The translations under genes and the position numbers were made by a program. The notes under the pieces were generated by a model that was not told the origin of the DNA, did not search any database, and saw nothing but the letters and a program-made list of their open reading frames with translations. From UBA2966 sp965242505 (lineage in GTDB: Bacteria > Pseudomonadota > Alphaproteobacteria > UBA2966): DNA of 64,000 nucleotides. Of the stretch, positions 35,644 to 44,944 are shown in pieces. The stretch's first letter is position 1. Each line of letters begins with the position of its first letter. The stretch is taken from NCBI GenBank assembly GCA_965242505.1, contig OZ251449.1, positions 3,348,001-3,412,000 on the forward strand. The letters run 5' to 3'.

Positions 35644-36264
35644 ATGCTGAAGGTCTGGGGCCGGGAGACGTCGATCAACGTCCAGAAGGTGATGTGGCTC
35701 GTGGGAGAGCTGGGCCTCGAATGCGAACGGATCGACGCCGGCGGGCCGTTCGGCGGTCTCGACCGGCCGGAGTACGTGGCGATGAACCCGACGGGCCGCA
35801 TCCCGACGATGGAGGACGGCGGTTTCACGCTGTGGGAGTCGCACGCCATCGTGAGGTATCTCGCGCGGAAGCACGGGGCCGGCTCCTGGTGGCCCGACGA
35901 CCCTTGGACGCTCGCGGTGGCGGATCAGTGGATGGACTGGCCCTACAATCTCGTCTATCCGCAGCTGATCCGGGCGTTCCTCGGGCTTTACCGGACCCCC
36001 GAGGATGAACGCGACGACGACGCGATCGCGCGGGCCCTCCGGGTCTGCGCCGCGGAATTGCGCGTCCTCGATTCGCATCTGGAGCGAAACGCGTACGTCG
36101 CGGGAGACGCGCCGACCATGGGCGACGTCCCCGTCGGCTGCATCGCCTACCGGTGGCGCGCCATGGATATCGAGCGTCCCGAACTGCCGAACCTCGCGGC
36201 GTGGTACGCGCGGCTTCGGGAACGTCCGGCGTTTCGCGAGCACGCCATGATTCCGCTGAGCTGA
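35644..36264 (+). CDS. Glutathione S-transferase family protein
   Basis: The protein is 206 residues. The thioredoxin-like N-domain has WGRETSINVQKVMW, NPTGRIPTMEDGG (cis-Pro) and WESHAIVRYLA, followed by a helical C-domain with the usual GDAPTMGDVPVGC N-capping box. The Ser in RETSINVQK aligns with catalytic Ser positions of several bacterial GST classes. ATG at 35644 follows AGGGGAGAGGCGG. It is divergent from the mod gene. The substrate is unknown; a detoxification or thiol-conjugation role is the default reading. Confidence 0.83.
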   Translation: MLKVWGRETSINVQKVMWLVGELGLECERIDAGGPFGGLDRPEYVAMNPTGRIPTMEDGGFTLWESHAIVRYLARKHGAGSWWPDDPWTLAVADQWMDWPYNLVYPQLIRAFLGLYRTPEDERDDDAIARALRVCAAELRVLDSHLERNAYVAGDAPTMGDVPVGCIAYRWRAMDIERPELPNLAAWYARLRERPAFREHAMIPLS

Positions 36265-36366
36265 GCGCGTCGGGTCCGCGTCGTCGGCGCGCGGGGAAAC
36301 GCGACGGGCCCGCCATCCTCCCGTCCCGCGGCCGACCGGGACCGGGAAACCGCCGTCCGTCGCCCT

Positions 36367-37389
36367 TCAGTGCGCCCGGTCGACGCAGAAGTCGACGACG
36401 TCGAGCAGGATTCGCTTGATCTCGCTTTCAGAGAAGATGCCGAGGGCGTCGCGGGCCCTGGCCCCGTAGTGGCGCGCCCGCTCCAGGGTATCGGCCAGCG
36501 CGCCGCGCGCGTCCAGATACGCGATCGCCTGCTCGAGGTCGGCGTCCGTCCGCTCGCCGTCCTCCAGGGTCCGCTTCCAGAACGCCCGCTCCCGGTCGGC
36601 GCCGCGGCGGAAGGCGAGCACGATGGGCAGGGTGATCTTGCCCTCGCGGAAATCGTCTCCCACGGTCTTGCCGAGCGTCGCCTCGTGGGCGGAGTAGTCG
36701 AGCACGTCGTCCGCGAGCTGAAAGGCGATGCCGAGATTGCGGCCGAAGGACTCGAGCGCTTCCTCTTCCGTCCGCGGCCGGTCGGCCACGACGGCGCCGA
36801 GTCGCGCCGCGGCGGAGAAGAGGGCCGCGGTCTTGGCCGAGATCACCTCGAGGTAGGCGTCCTCCGTGGTCGCAGTGTCGTTGGTGGTGAGCAGTTGCAG
36901 GACCTCTCCTTCGGCGATCACGGCGGAGGCCGAGGAAAGGATGTCGAGCACCCGGAGCGACCCGTCCTCGACCATGAGCTGGAAGGCCCGGCTGAACAGG
37001 AAATCCCCCACGAGGACGCTGGCCTGATTGCCCCACACGGCATTGGCGGTGGTGTTGCCGCGGCGCAGGCTGCTGTCGTCGACCACGTCGTCGTGCAGGA
37101 GCGTCGCGGTGTGGATGAACTCGACGCAGGCCGCAAGCTTCACGTGGCGCGCGCCGGCGTACCCGCACAGGCGGGCGCAGGCGAGCGCGATCAACGGCCG
37201 GAGGCGCTTTCCGCCGGCGGCGATGATGTGGCCGGCGAGCTCGGGGATCAGCGGCACGCGGCTGTGCATGCGCGCGAGGATGACGTCGTTGACCTCGGCG
37301 ATGTCCTCGCCCATGAGGGTCTTGAGTCTGTCCAATGCCCGCCGCGACGGCGGGTCGGACTGTTGCGCCAGGGAAACGACTGTGGCCAC
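36367..37389 (-). CDS. Polyprenyl diphosphate synthase (octaprenyl/decaprenyl type)
   Basis: This 340-residue trans-prenyltransferase has the first aspartate-rich motif in LLHDDVVDDSSLRRG, the second in QLADDVLDY and the GGKRLRPLI substrate motif. Alphaproteobacterial homologues make the C40-C50 side chain of ubiquinone from FPP/GPP and IPP. GTG at 37389 is chosen because the similarity starts there (VATVVSLAQ) and the length then fits the family. It is divergent from the DUF2007/TrmN6 pair, a pairing common in alphaproteobacteria. Chain length cannot be read with certainty. Confidence 0.87.
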   Translation of the reverse strand: MATVVSLAQQSDPPSRRALDRLKTLMGEDIAEVNDVILARMHSRVPLIPELAGHIIAAGGKRLRPLIALACARLCGYAGARHVKLAACVEFIHTATLLHDDVVDDSSLRRGNTTANAVWGNQASVLVGDFLFSRAFQLMVEDGSLRVLDILSSASAVIAEGEVLQLLTTNDTATTEDAYLEVISAKTAALFSAAARLGAVVADRPRTEEEALESFGRNLGIAFQLADDVLDYSAHEATLGKTVGDDFREGKITLPIVLAFRRGADRERAFWKRTLEDGERTDADLEQAIAYLDARGALADTLERARHYGARARDALGIFSESEIKRILLDVVDFCVDRAH

Positions 37390-37467
37390 GACCGGCTCCG
37401 CGCTTGACCTTGCTCGCGAGCGCGGGCGAGCATAGTGACGGCCCCCGCCAACGGCAAGCCCGCCCCC

Positions 37468-37695
37468 ATGATCGAACTGCTGCGAACCAACGACCCGGTG
37501 CTGATCTCGTGGTTGCGCGCCCTGTTGGCGGACGACGGGATCGAGGCCATCGTCCTCGACTCCCATATGTCGGTGATGGAAGGCAGCATCTCCGCCATTC
37601 CGCGCCGGGTCGTGGTGCGCGACGAGCATGCGCTCCGCGCCCGTCGGCTGCTCGACGCCGCCGGCATAGACCATGACCGCTCGACCGTCGCCTGA
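37468..37695 (+). CDS. DUF2007 domain protein (putative signal-transducing protein)
   Basis: This small 75-residue protein beginning MIELLRTNDPVLISWLRALL is a ferredoxin-like-fold DUF2007 member; the IPRRVVVRDEHALRARRLL end is typical. The family has no defined function. ATG at 37468 matches the conserved start of relatives, while an in-frame ATG at 37435 adds 11 residues. It overlaps the next gene by 23 bp, so it is translationally coupled to the TrmN6-type methyltransferase, a conserved gene pair. Confidence 0.85.
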   Translation: MIELLRTNDPVLISWLRALLADDGIEAIVLDSHMSVMEGSISAIPRRVVVRDEHALRARRLLDAAGIDHDRSTVA

Positions 37696-38440
37696 GCCCG
37701 GCGGCGGCGGGACCACGGCGGACACGTTGCTCGGGGGGCGGGTTCGCCTCCGTCAGCCGGCCGCCGGCTATCGCGTGGCCGTCGATCCGGTCCTGCTCGC
37801 GGCGGCCGTCCCGGCGGCGGTGGGCGAAACCGTGCTCGACGCCGGCGCGGGAACCGGCGCGGCGGCGCTGTGCCTCGCCCGCCGGGTCGCCGTGCGTCGG
37901 GTCGTGGGTCTCGAAATCCAGCCGGAGCTCGCGGCGCTGGCGGTCGAGAACGCGGCGCTGAACGGAATGTCGGGCGCCGTCCGGGTGCTCGAGGGCGATG
38001 TCGCGGCTCCGCCGCCGGACGTCGGGCGAGCCGGGTTCGATCACGCGATGACCAATCCGCCCTATCGCCGGGCGTCGGAGTCCCGCCGTCCGCTGTCGTC
38101 GACGAAGGCCATCGCGACCGTCGAGCGGGATGTCGGCCTCGCGTCCTGGTTGCGTTTCTGCGTGGGCGCGGTCAGGCCGCGAGGCACCATAACGGTCATC
38201 CACCGGGCCGATCGTCTGGACGAGATCGTGCCGGCGCTGAGCGAGTCGTGCGGAGGACTGGTCGTGTTTCCTCTCTGGCCCAGGAGGGACGAGGACGCCA
38301 AGCGCGTGATCGTGCGCGGCGCCGTGAATCGCGACACGCCGTTGCGCGTGGCGCCGGGCCTCGTCCTGCATCGGGACGACGGAGGCTACACGCCGGCGGC
38401 CGAGGCCGTCCTTCGCGCCGGCGCCGTGCTGATGCTCTGA
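37673..38440 (+). CDS. tRNA1(Val) (adenine-37-N6)-methyltransferase-like protein
   Basis: This 255-residue SAM-dependent methylase has motif I VLDAGAGTGAAAL and the catalytic NPPYRR motif used for N6-adenine methylation. It is of the TrmN6/small-domain methyltransferase group that modifies A37 of tRNA-Val in enterobacteria; activity in this lineage is inferred. The gene overlaps DUF2007 by 23 bp. The 261 bp after it carry no gene apart from a CCGCATTTCYCGCAC motif also found near 48,724. Confidence 0.8.
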   Translation: MTARPSPEPGGGGTTADTLLGGRVRLRQPAAGYRVAVDPVLLAAAVPAAVGETVLDAGAGTGAAALCLARRVAVRRVVGLEIQPELAALAVENAALNGMSGAVRVLEGDVAAPPPDVGRAGFDHAMTNPPYRRASESRRPLSSTKAIATVERDVGLASWLRFCVGAVRPRGTITVIHRADRLDEIVPALSESCGGLVVFPLWPRRDEDAKRVIVRGAVNRDTPLRVAPGLVLHRDDGGYTPAAEAVLRAGAVLML

Positions 38441-38701
38441 CCCGCATTTCCCGCACCGATCGTCCGCGAGCCTCATCCAGCGGCGGGGGGTGGACCGCGG
38501 TCCCGCATCGCGCCGCGCGTCTTTCCCATCCCGGTCGAAAAACGCGCATTCCCATCGCGTCGATATCGCACTACATTCGACGTTCCGATGTCTGGCGCGC
38601 CCCTCTCATCCATGCCGAAGCGACTGGTCGCCTGCGCCATGCGGCGCGCGCCCTGGTCCCGCTTCGGTCCGTGATGTCCGCCCGCGCCCCGGTCCAGGCC
38701 C

Positions 38702-38932
38702 ATGTTCGGCATAAGCCTCTCCAAGATCCTTCTCACCGGGGCCGTGATCCTCGCCGTCTGGTACGGCTTCAAGCACCTGGGACGCCTCGGCGGCCGTATT
38801 TCAAAGTCCGGTGGAAACGAGGGCGGACCCGCCGCCCCGGTCGAGGACCTGCGGCAGTGCGATGTTTGCGGCGTGTTCGCGGCGCCCGACGCGGCGCCGT
38901 CCTGCGACCGCGGCGACTGCCCCCGTCGGTGA
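38702..38932 (+). CDS. Small membrane protein with zinc-ribbon-like tail
   Basis: The 76-residue protein has one hydrophobic segment (about 8-22, KILLTGAVILAVWYGF) followed by a charged linker and a C-terminal CDVCG...CDRGDCP cluster that could bind zinc. Similar short proteins are found near methyltransferase and glyQ genes in other alphaproteobacteria as hypothetical proteins (from memory). It is probably an inner-membrane protein with the cysteine cluster in the cytoplasm (inference). No function is known. The 283-bp gap downstream to glyQ holds a palindromic repeat. Confidence 0.65.
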   Translation: MFGISLSKILLTGAVILAVWYGFKHLGRLGGRISKSGGNEGGPAAPVEDLRQCDVCGVFAAPDAAPSCDRGDCPRR

Positions 38933-39014
38933 CGCCTGCGTAATTCGGGATTCGCCGTGTCGGCCGGCATTTCTCATACCGGCAGGGATCGGGAATTGCG
39001 CGGCGTTGCGGGGC

Positions 39015-39062
39015 GGCGGACCCCCCCTCCCGACCTCCCCCCTGTCAGGGGGGAGGAGCGCG
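39015..39062 (+). repeat. Palindromic intergenic repeat, type A
   Basis: A single full type A hairpin (GACCTCCCCCCTGTCAGGGG, then GGAGGAGCG) lies in the 283-bp gap upstream of glyQ. It is preceded by a GCGGCGTTGCGGGGCGGCGG leader also seen near 275. The rest of the gap (38,933-39,215) shows no riboswitch-like or other recognisable structure. Confidence 0.85.
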
Positions 39063-39215
39063 ACCGGACCCGTAGCGCCCCGGTTCGAGACGTTCCGGAC
39101 CGGGACGCCGCCTGATCGCGGGCTTCCTTGACCGCCGCGGGGTCCGCGGCTACCTTCCGGCGCCGACCGGCCCCCTGCCAGACGCCTGAATACCATCCCA
39201 GCGAGGAACCGTTCG

Positions 39216-40106
39216 ATGGCGGCTTCCGGCCCCTCCGCGCATTCCTTTCAGAGCCTGATTCTCGAGCTTCAGAGATTCTGGGCGGAGCAGGGGTGCGTGA
39301 TCCTTCAGCCCTACGACATGGAGGTGGGCGCGGGGACGTTCCATCCGGCGACGACGCTGCGCGCCCTGGGGCCGGAACCCTGGAAGGCGGCCTACGCGCA
39401 GCCTTCTCGGCGGCCCGCGGACGGGCGTTACGGCGAGAACCCGAACCGGATGCAGCGCTACTACCAGTACCAGGTCATTCTCAAGCCGTCGCCCGACGAC
39501 ATCCAGGACGTCTATCTGGAGAGCCTCGCCCATATCGGCATCGACGCCGCCGGCCACGACGTCCGCTTCGTCGAGGACGACTGGGAGAGCCCGACCCTCG
39601 GCGCCTGGGGCCTCGGGTGGGAGGTCTGGTGCGATGGCATGGAGGTCTCGCAGTTCACCTACTTCCAGCAGGTCGGCGGGTTCGACTGCGATCCCGTTTC
39701 GGGCGAGATCACCTACGGGCTCGAACGCTTGGCCATGTACGTCCAGGGCGTCGACGACGTCTTCGATCTCGACTGGAACGGCGTCGAGGGCGAGGGGCGC
39801 GTCACCTACGGGGACGTCCACCTGCGCGACGAGCGGGAGTTCTCCGCCTACAACTTCGAGTACGCGGACACCGACGCTCTGCGGCGCCAGTTCGCGGACG
39901 CCGAGGCCGCCTGCGGACGGCTCGTGGAGGCCGGGTTGGCGCTGCCGGCCTACGACCAGTGCATGAAGGCCTCGCATCTGTTCAATCTCCTGGACGCCCG
40001 CGGCGTCGTCGGCGTTACCGAGCGCGCCGCCTACATCGCCCGCGTGCGGGCGCTCGCCCGGGCGAGTTGCGAACGATGGCTCGACCGGCCGGAGGGGGAG
40101 GCCTGA
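39216..40106 (+). CDS. glyQ: Glycyl-tRNA synthetase alpha subunit
   Basis: The 296-residue class II synthetase catalytic subunit matches the usual GlyQ length. QSLILELQRFWAEQGCVILQ, GAGTFHPATTLRALGPEPW and RRPADGRYGENPNRMQRYYQ are diagnostic. In the alpha2beta2 enzyme it activates glycine with ATP, while the beta subunit binds tRNA-Gly. Its stop is followed after 3 bp by the GTG of glyS, so they form an operon. Cytoplasmic and essential for translation. Confidence 0.97.
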   Translation: MAASGPSAHSFQSLILELQRFWAEQGCVILQPYDMEVGAGTFHPATTLRALGPEPWKAAYAQPSRRPADGRYGENPNRMQRYYQYQVILKPSPDDIQDVYLESLAHIGIDAAGHDVRFVEDDWESPTLGAWGLGWEVWCDGMEVSQFTYFQQVGGFDCDPVSGEITYGLERLAMYVQGVDDVFDLDWNGVEGEGRVTYGDVHLRDEREFSAYNFEYADTDALRRQFADAEAACGRLVEAGLALPAYDQCMKASHLFNLLDARGVVGVTERAAYIARVRALARASCERWLDRPEGEA

Positions 40107-40109
40107 GCC

Positions 40110-42230
40110 GTGTCGGAACTGCTGCTCGAGCTCCTGTCCGAGGAGATTCCGGCCCGGATGCAGGCGCGGGCCGCCGCGGACCTCGAAAGGCTGGTCGGAG
40201 AGGCCCTCGACGAAGCGCGCCTCCCGCCCGAGTCCATCGACGCCTGCGTCACACCGCGCCGCCTGACGCTGGTCGCCGACGGCCTGCCCGCGCGCCAGCC
40301 GGATGTCCGGGAGGAACGCAAAGGACCCCGAGCCGACGCGCCGGAAAAGGCGATCGCCGGGTTCCTGGGCTCCGTGGGCCTCGACCGCGACCGACTCGAG
40401 GAACGCGAGACCGGCAAGGGCGTCTTCCTGTTCGCCGTGACCGCGCGCGCCGGACGCAGCGCCCCGGACGCGCTCGCCGACGTCCTGCCCGACGCGCTGA
40501 GAAGGTTGCCGTGGCCGAAGTCCATGCGCTGGGGCGGCCGGTCCCTGCGCTGGGTTCGGCCGTTGCGCGGAATCCTGTGCCTGTTCGACGGCGCGATCGT
40601 CGAGTTCGCTTTGGAGGACGTCGTCTCCGGAAATACGACCGTCGGTCATCGGACCCTCGCGCCGCGGCCCTTCGCCGTCACCGGCTTCGCCGACTACGCG
40701 GACAAGCTGCGGCGCGCGCGCGTCGTCCTCGACCCCGCGGAGCGGCGCCGGACGATCGCCGAGGGCGCCGGAAGGCTCGCTGCGTCCGAAGGCCTGGAGA
40801 TCGTCCCCGACGAGGCGCTTCTCGACGAGGTCGCGGGACTGGTCGAATGGCCGGCGCCGCTGATGGGGCGGATCGACGCGGCGTTCATGGACCTGCCGCC
40901 CGAGGCGATGACCGCGACGATGCGCGCGCACCAGAAGTATTTCGCTCTGAAGGACTCGAGCGGAGCGTTGGCGCCCCGCTTCGTCGTCGTCGCCAATACC
41001 GAGGCGCCCGACGGCGGCGCGGCCATCGCGGCGGGCAACGAGCGGGTGCTGCGGGCGCGCCTCTCGGACGCCAGGTTCTTCTGGAACGAGGACCGCAAGC
41101 GCACGCTGGAGAGCCGGGCGCCGGAGCTCGCCAGGGTCGTCTTTCACGACGGGCTCGGCGCGCTCGACGCAAAGGCCGGGCGCATGGAGAAGCTCGCCGC
41201 CTCGATCGCCGAGCGCGTTCCCGGCGCCGACGAGGGTCGGGTGCGCCGCGCGGCGCGGCTGGCCAAGGCCGATCTCGTCACCGGCATGGTCCGGGAATTT
41301 CCCGAGCTCCAGGGCGTGATGGGGCGGTATTACGCGCTCGCCGACGGAGAGAACGCCGAGGTCGCGGACGCCATCGCCGAGCACTACGCGCCGCGGGGCC
41401 CTCGGGACGACTGCCCGACGGCGCCGGTGAGCGTGGCCGCGGCTCTCGCCGACAGGATCGACACCCTGGTGGGGTTCTTCGCCATCGGCGAGAAACCGAC
41501 CGGCTCCAGGGACCCGTTCGCGCTGCGGCGCGCGGCCCTGGGCGTCATCCGCCTGATCCTGGAGAACGCGTTGAGCCTCGGCCTCCGCAGCGTCTTCGAG
41601 AACGCCTACGAGATCTATGAAGGCTCGCTGTCGCAACGGATCCGCAGAGACAGGCTGGCGATGGACGGGATCGTCGAGGATCGCAAGAGCGCCGACGAGG
41701 TCGCGCGCGAGCTCATGGAGTTCGTCGCCGACCGTCTCAAGACGCACCTGCGCGACCGGGGAATCCGCCACGACCGGATCGCGGCCGTCTTCTCGCGGAC
41801 GGGCGAGGACGACCTGTCGCGGCTCGTGGCGCGGGTCCGCGCGCTTGACGGGTTCCTGGCCGGCGAGGATGGCGGGAACCTGCTGACGGCCTATCGGCGC
41901 GCCGCCAACATCGTGCGCATCGAGGAAAAGAACGACGGCGCCGCCCATCGGGGGCGGGCCGACCGCGCGTTGCTGCGCGAACCGCCGGAACGCGAGCTGT
42001 TCGAGGCGCTGGCGGCCTCGGAGAAGGAGATGTCGGAGCATTTGGAGGCGGAACGGTACGTGGACGCGATGGCGGCGCTCGGCCGGCTGCGGCGCCCGGT
42101 CGACGCGTTCTTCGACGGCGTCACCGTGAACTGCGGCGAGCCCGATCTGCGCCGGAATCGTCTGTTCCTGCTCTCCCGGATCGGCTCCGCCCTGGAGAGC
42201 GTCGCCGATTTTTCCCGGATCAAGGGCTGA
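40110..42230 (+). CDS. glyS: Glycyl-tRNA synthetase beta subunit
   Basis: The 706-residue subunit starts with the standard ELLLELLSEEIPARM. Conserved blocks include GKGVFLFAV, MRWGGRSLRWVRP, MTATMRAHQKYF, FFWNEDRKRTL and KADLVTGMVREFPELQG, and it has the anticodon-binding-like C-terminal helices. It pairs with GlyQ to recognise tRNA-Gly. GTG at 40110 is the start. ppdK begins 7 bp after the stop, so glyQ-glyS-ppdK is a single operon, an arrangement familiar in Rhodospirillales and Rhizobiales. Confidence 0.97.
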   Translation: MSELLLELLSEEIPARMQARAAADLERLVGEALDEARLPPESIDACVTPRRLTLVADGLPARQPDVREERKGPRADAPEKAIAGFLGSVGLDRDRLEERETGKGVFLFAVTARAGRSAPDALADVLPDALRRLPWPKSMRWGGRSLRWVRPLRGILCLFDGAIVEFALEDVVSGNTTVGHRTLAPRPFAVTGFADYADKLRRARVVLDPAERRRTIAEGAGRLAASEGLEIVPDEALLDEVAGLVEWPAPLMGRIDAAFMDLPPEAMTATMRAHQKYFALKDSSGALAPRFVVVANTEAPDGGAAIAAGNERVLRARLSDARFFWNEDRKRTLESRAPELARVVFHDGLGALDAKAGRMEKLAASIAERVPGADEGRVRRAARLAKADLVTGMVREFPELQGVMGRYYALADGENAEVADAIAEHYAPRGPRDDCPTAPVSVAAALADRIDTLVGFFAIGEKPTGSRDPFALRRAALGVIRLILENALSLGLRSVFENAYEIYEGSLSQRIRRDRLAMDGIVEDRKSADEVARELMEFVADRLKTHLRDRGIRHDRIAAVFSRTGEDDLSRLVARVRALDGFLAGEDGGNLLTAYRRAANIVRIEEKNDGAAHRGRADRALLREPPERELFEALAASEKEMSEHLEAERYVDAMAALGRLRRPVDAFFDGVTVNCGEPDLRRNRLFLLSRIGSALESVADFSRIKG

Positions 42231-42237
42231 ACGCGGC

Positions 42238-44901
42238 ATGGCGAACTGGGTCTACACCTTCGGCGGCGGCGAGGCGGAAGGCCGCGCCGACCTGCGCGAC
42301 CTGCTGGGCGGCAAGGGGGCGAACCTCGCGGAGATGGCGAGCCTGGGACTGCCGGTTCCGCCGGGCTTCACGATCACGACGGAGGTGTGCGCCGCCTATT
42401 ACGAGAACGACCGGACGTATCCCGAGGCGCTCGCCGCCGAGGTCGAGGCCGGCATGAGCCACATCGAGTCGATCGTGGGGTCCCGGTTCGGGGACCCCGA
42501 AGACCCGCTGCTCGTCTCCGTGCGCTCGGGCGCCCGCGCTTCCATGCCCGGCATGATGGACACCGTGCTCAATCTCGGGTTGAACGACGAGACCGTCGAG
42601 GGCATGGCGCGGAAGAGCGGCGACGAGCGTTTCGTCCTCGACTCCTATCGCCGCTTCATCCAGATGTATTCCGACGTCGTGCTGGGCGTCGACCACGGGA
42701 ACTTCGAGGACCTGCTGGACGTCCACAAGGACCGCAAGGGCTACGCGCTCGACATCGACCTCGACGCCGGAGACTGGCGGCAGGTCGTCGCCGCCTTCAA
42801 GGCGAAGGTCGAGGAACGCCTCGGATCGCCCTTCCCGCAGAACGTCCGGGAACAGCTCTGGGGCGCCATCGGGGCGGTGTTCCGGTCGTGGATGAACCGC
42901 CGCGCCATCACTTACCGCCGTCTGCACGGCATCCCCGACGACTGGGGCACGGCCGTGAACGTGCAGGCCATGGTCTTCGGCAACATGGGGGACGACTGCG
43001 CCACCGGCGTGGCCTTCACCCGCGATCCCTCGACCGGCGAAAAGCGCCTCTACGGGGAGTACCTGGTGAACGCGCAGGGCGAGGACGTCGTCGCCGGCAT
43101 CCGGACGCCTCAGCATCTGACGGTCGCGGCGCGCGACGCCAATGGATCCAGGCTGCCGACCATGGAAGAGATCATGCCCGAGGTCTTCGCGCAGCTTGCG
43201 GAGGTGTTCCGGAAACTGGAGACCCACTACCGCGACATGCAGGACATCGAGTTCACGGTCCAGCGGAACAAGCTGTGGATGCTGCAAACGCGGTCCGGCA
43301 AGCGGACGGCGCGGGCCGCCCTCAAGATCGCCGTCGACATGGCGGACGAGGGCCTGATCGCGCCCCGCGAGGCCCTGGCGCGGATCGACCCCGCCTCGCT
43401 CGACCAGCTGTTGCATCCGACGCTGGCCGCCGACGCCGAACGGGACGTGCTCGCCAAGGGTCTCCCGGCCTCGCCGGGCGCGGCGTCGGGCGCCGTGGTG
43501 TTCACGGCCGACGACGCCGAGCGCCTGGCGGCGGAGGGGGACAAGGTCATCCTCGCGCGCATGGAGACCAGCCCCGAGGACATCCACGGGATGCACGCCG
43601 CGCAGGGCGTTCTGACGAGCCGGGGCGGCATGACCAGCCATGCGGCGGTCGTGGCCCGCGGCATGGGGCGGCCTTGCGTGTCGGGCGCCGGGGCGCTCCA
43701 CATCGACGAGGCCGGACAGCGCCTGACCGTCGGCGGCCGGACGGTCTTCAGGGGCGACGTCCTGACCATCGACGGATCGACCGGCGAGATCATGGTCGGC
43801 GAAGCGGAGATGGTGCGGCCCGAACTGTCGGGGGATTTCGCCAGGGTCATGGGCTGGGCCGACGAGGTCCGCCGCCTCGAGGTCAGGACCAACGCGGATA
43901 CGCCGGCCGACGCGCGGACAGCGCGCGAGTTCGGGGCCGAGGGCATCGGGCTCTGCCGGACCGAGCACATGTTCTTCGACGCCGACCGGATCCTGGCCGT
44001 CCGCGAGATGATCGTCGCCGGCGACGAGAAGGGCCGACGGACGGCCCTCGACAAGATACTGCCCATGCAACGGCGCGATTTTGCCGAGATCTTCCGCATC
44101 ATGGCGGGACTGCCGGTCACCATCCGCCTGCTGGATCCCCCGCTGCACGAATTCCTGCCGCGCACGGACGAGGAGATCGCCGACGTGGCGGCGTCCGCCG
44201 GCGTGGATCCGGCCGTGCTGCGCCTCCGCGTCAACCAGCTGCGGGAATCCAACCCCATGCTCGGCCATCGGGGATGCCGTCTGGGCATCACCTATCCCGA
44301 GATCTACGAGATACAGGCGCGGGCGATCTTCGAAGCCGCGCTCGACGCGGGCGCCGAGCTGGGCGCGACCGTCAGGCCCGAAATCATGCTGCCGCTGATC
44401 GCGACGCGCGGGGAGTTCGACATGCTGCGCGCCAGGGTCGACCGCGTGGCCGACGAACTGGCGGCGGAGCGGGGCGAGCGTCCCGCCTATCTCGTCGGCA
44501 CGATGATCGAGCTGCCGCGCGCCGCGTTGCGGGCCGGCGAGATCGCCGAGGGGGCCGAATTCTTCAGTTTCGGGACCAACGACCTGACCCAGACGACCTT
44601 CGGGATCAGCCGCGACGACGCGGCCGGGTTCCTCGACGACTATATCCGGCATGGAATCCTCGTCGGCGATCCCTTCGTCAGTCTCGACGTCGACGGCGTG
44701 GGCGAACTGGTGCGGACCGCCGCCGAACGCGGACGCGAATCGCGGTCCGATCTCAAGCTCGGGATCTGCGGCGAGCATGGCGGCGACCCGGCCTCGGTCG
44801 CGTTCTGCCATCGCGTCGGGCTGGACTACGTGTCCTGCTCCCCCTATCGGGTGCCCATCGCCCGCCTCGCCGCCGCCCAGGCGGCGCTGGAGGACGATTG
44901 A
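42238..44901 (+). CDS. ppdK: Pyruvate, phosphate dikinase
   Basis: The 887-residue protein has the full PPDK length. The N-terminal ATP-grasp domain starts GGKGANLAEMASLGLPVPPG. The swivelling domain has the phosphorylated His in GGMTSHAAVVARGMG (H468). The C-terminal TIM barrel has LCRTEHMFF, FGTNDLTQ and YVSCSPYRVPIARL with the catalytic Cys. It interconverts pyruvate, ATP and Pi with PEP, AMP and PPi, supplying gluconeogenic PEP in the cytoplasm. It is the last gene of the glyQ-glyS-ppdK operon; the UDG gene follows 43 bp later. Confidence 0.97.
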   Translation: MANWVYTFGGGEAEGRADLRDLLGGKGANLAEMASLGLPVPPGFTITTEVCAAYYENDRTYPEALAAEVEAGMSHIESIVGSRFGDPEDPLLVSVRSGARASMPGMMDTVLNLGLNDETVEGMARKSGDERFVLDSYRRFIQMYSDVVLGVDHGNFEDLLDVHKDRKGYALDIDLDAGDWRQVVAAFKAKVEERLGSPFPQNVREQLWGAIGAVFRSWMNRRAITYRRLHGIPDDWGTAVNVQAMVFGNMGDDCATGVAFTRDPSTGEKRLYGEYLVNAQGEDVVAGIRTPQHLTVAARDANGSRLPTMEEIMPEVFAQLAEVFRKLETHYRDMQDIEFTVQRNKLWMLQTRSGKRTARAALKIAVDMADEGLIAPREALARIDPASLDQLLHPTLAADAERDVLAKGLPASPGAASGAVVFTADDAERLAAEGDKVILARMETSPEDIHGMHAAQGVLTSRGGMTSHAAVVARGMGRPCVSGAGALHIDEAGQRLTVGGRTVFRGDVLTIDGSTGEIMVGEAEMVRPELSGDFARVMGWADEVRRLEVRTNADTPADARTAREFGAEGIGLCRTEHMFFDADRILAVREMIVAGDEKGRRTALDKILPMQRRDFAEIFRIMAGLPVTIRLLDPPLHEFLPRTDEEIADVAASAGVDPAVLRLRVNQLRESNPMLGHRGCRLGITYPEIYEIQARAIFEAALDAGAELGATVRPEIMLPLIATRGEFDMLRARVDRVADELAAERGERPAYLVGTMIELPRAALRAGEIAEGAEFFSFGTNDLTQTTFGISRDDAAGFLDDYIRHGILVGDPFVSLDVDGVGELVRTAAERGRESRSDLKLGICGEHGGDPASVAFCHRVGLDYVSCSPYRVPIARLAAAQAALEDD

Positions 44902-44944
44902 CGGCGGCGCCGACGTCGACGCCGCGGCCGGGGGTGGGGCGGGC

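Noticed and set aside
38933..39215. Riboswitch or T-box leader before glyQ
   Set aside because: The gap contains a type A palindromic repeat but no recognisable glycine-aptamer or T-box sequence.
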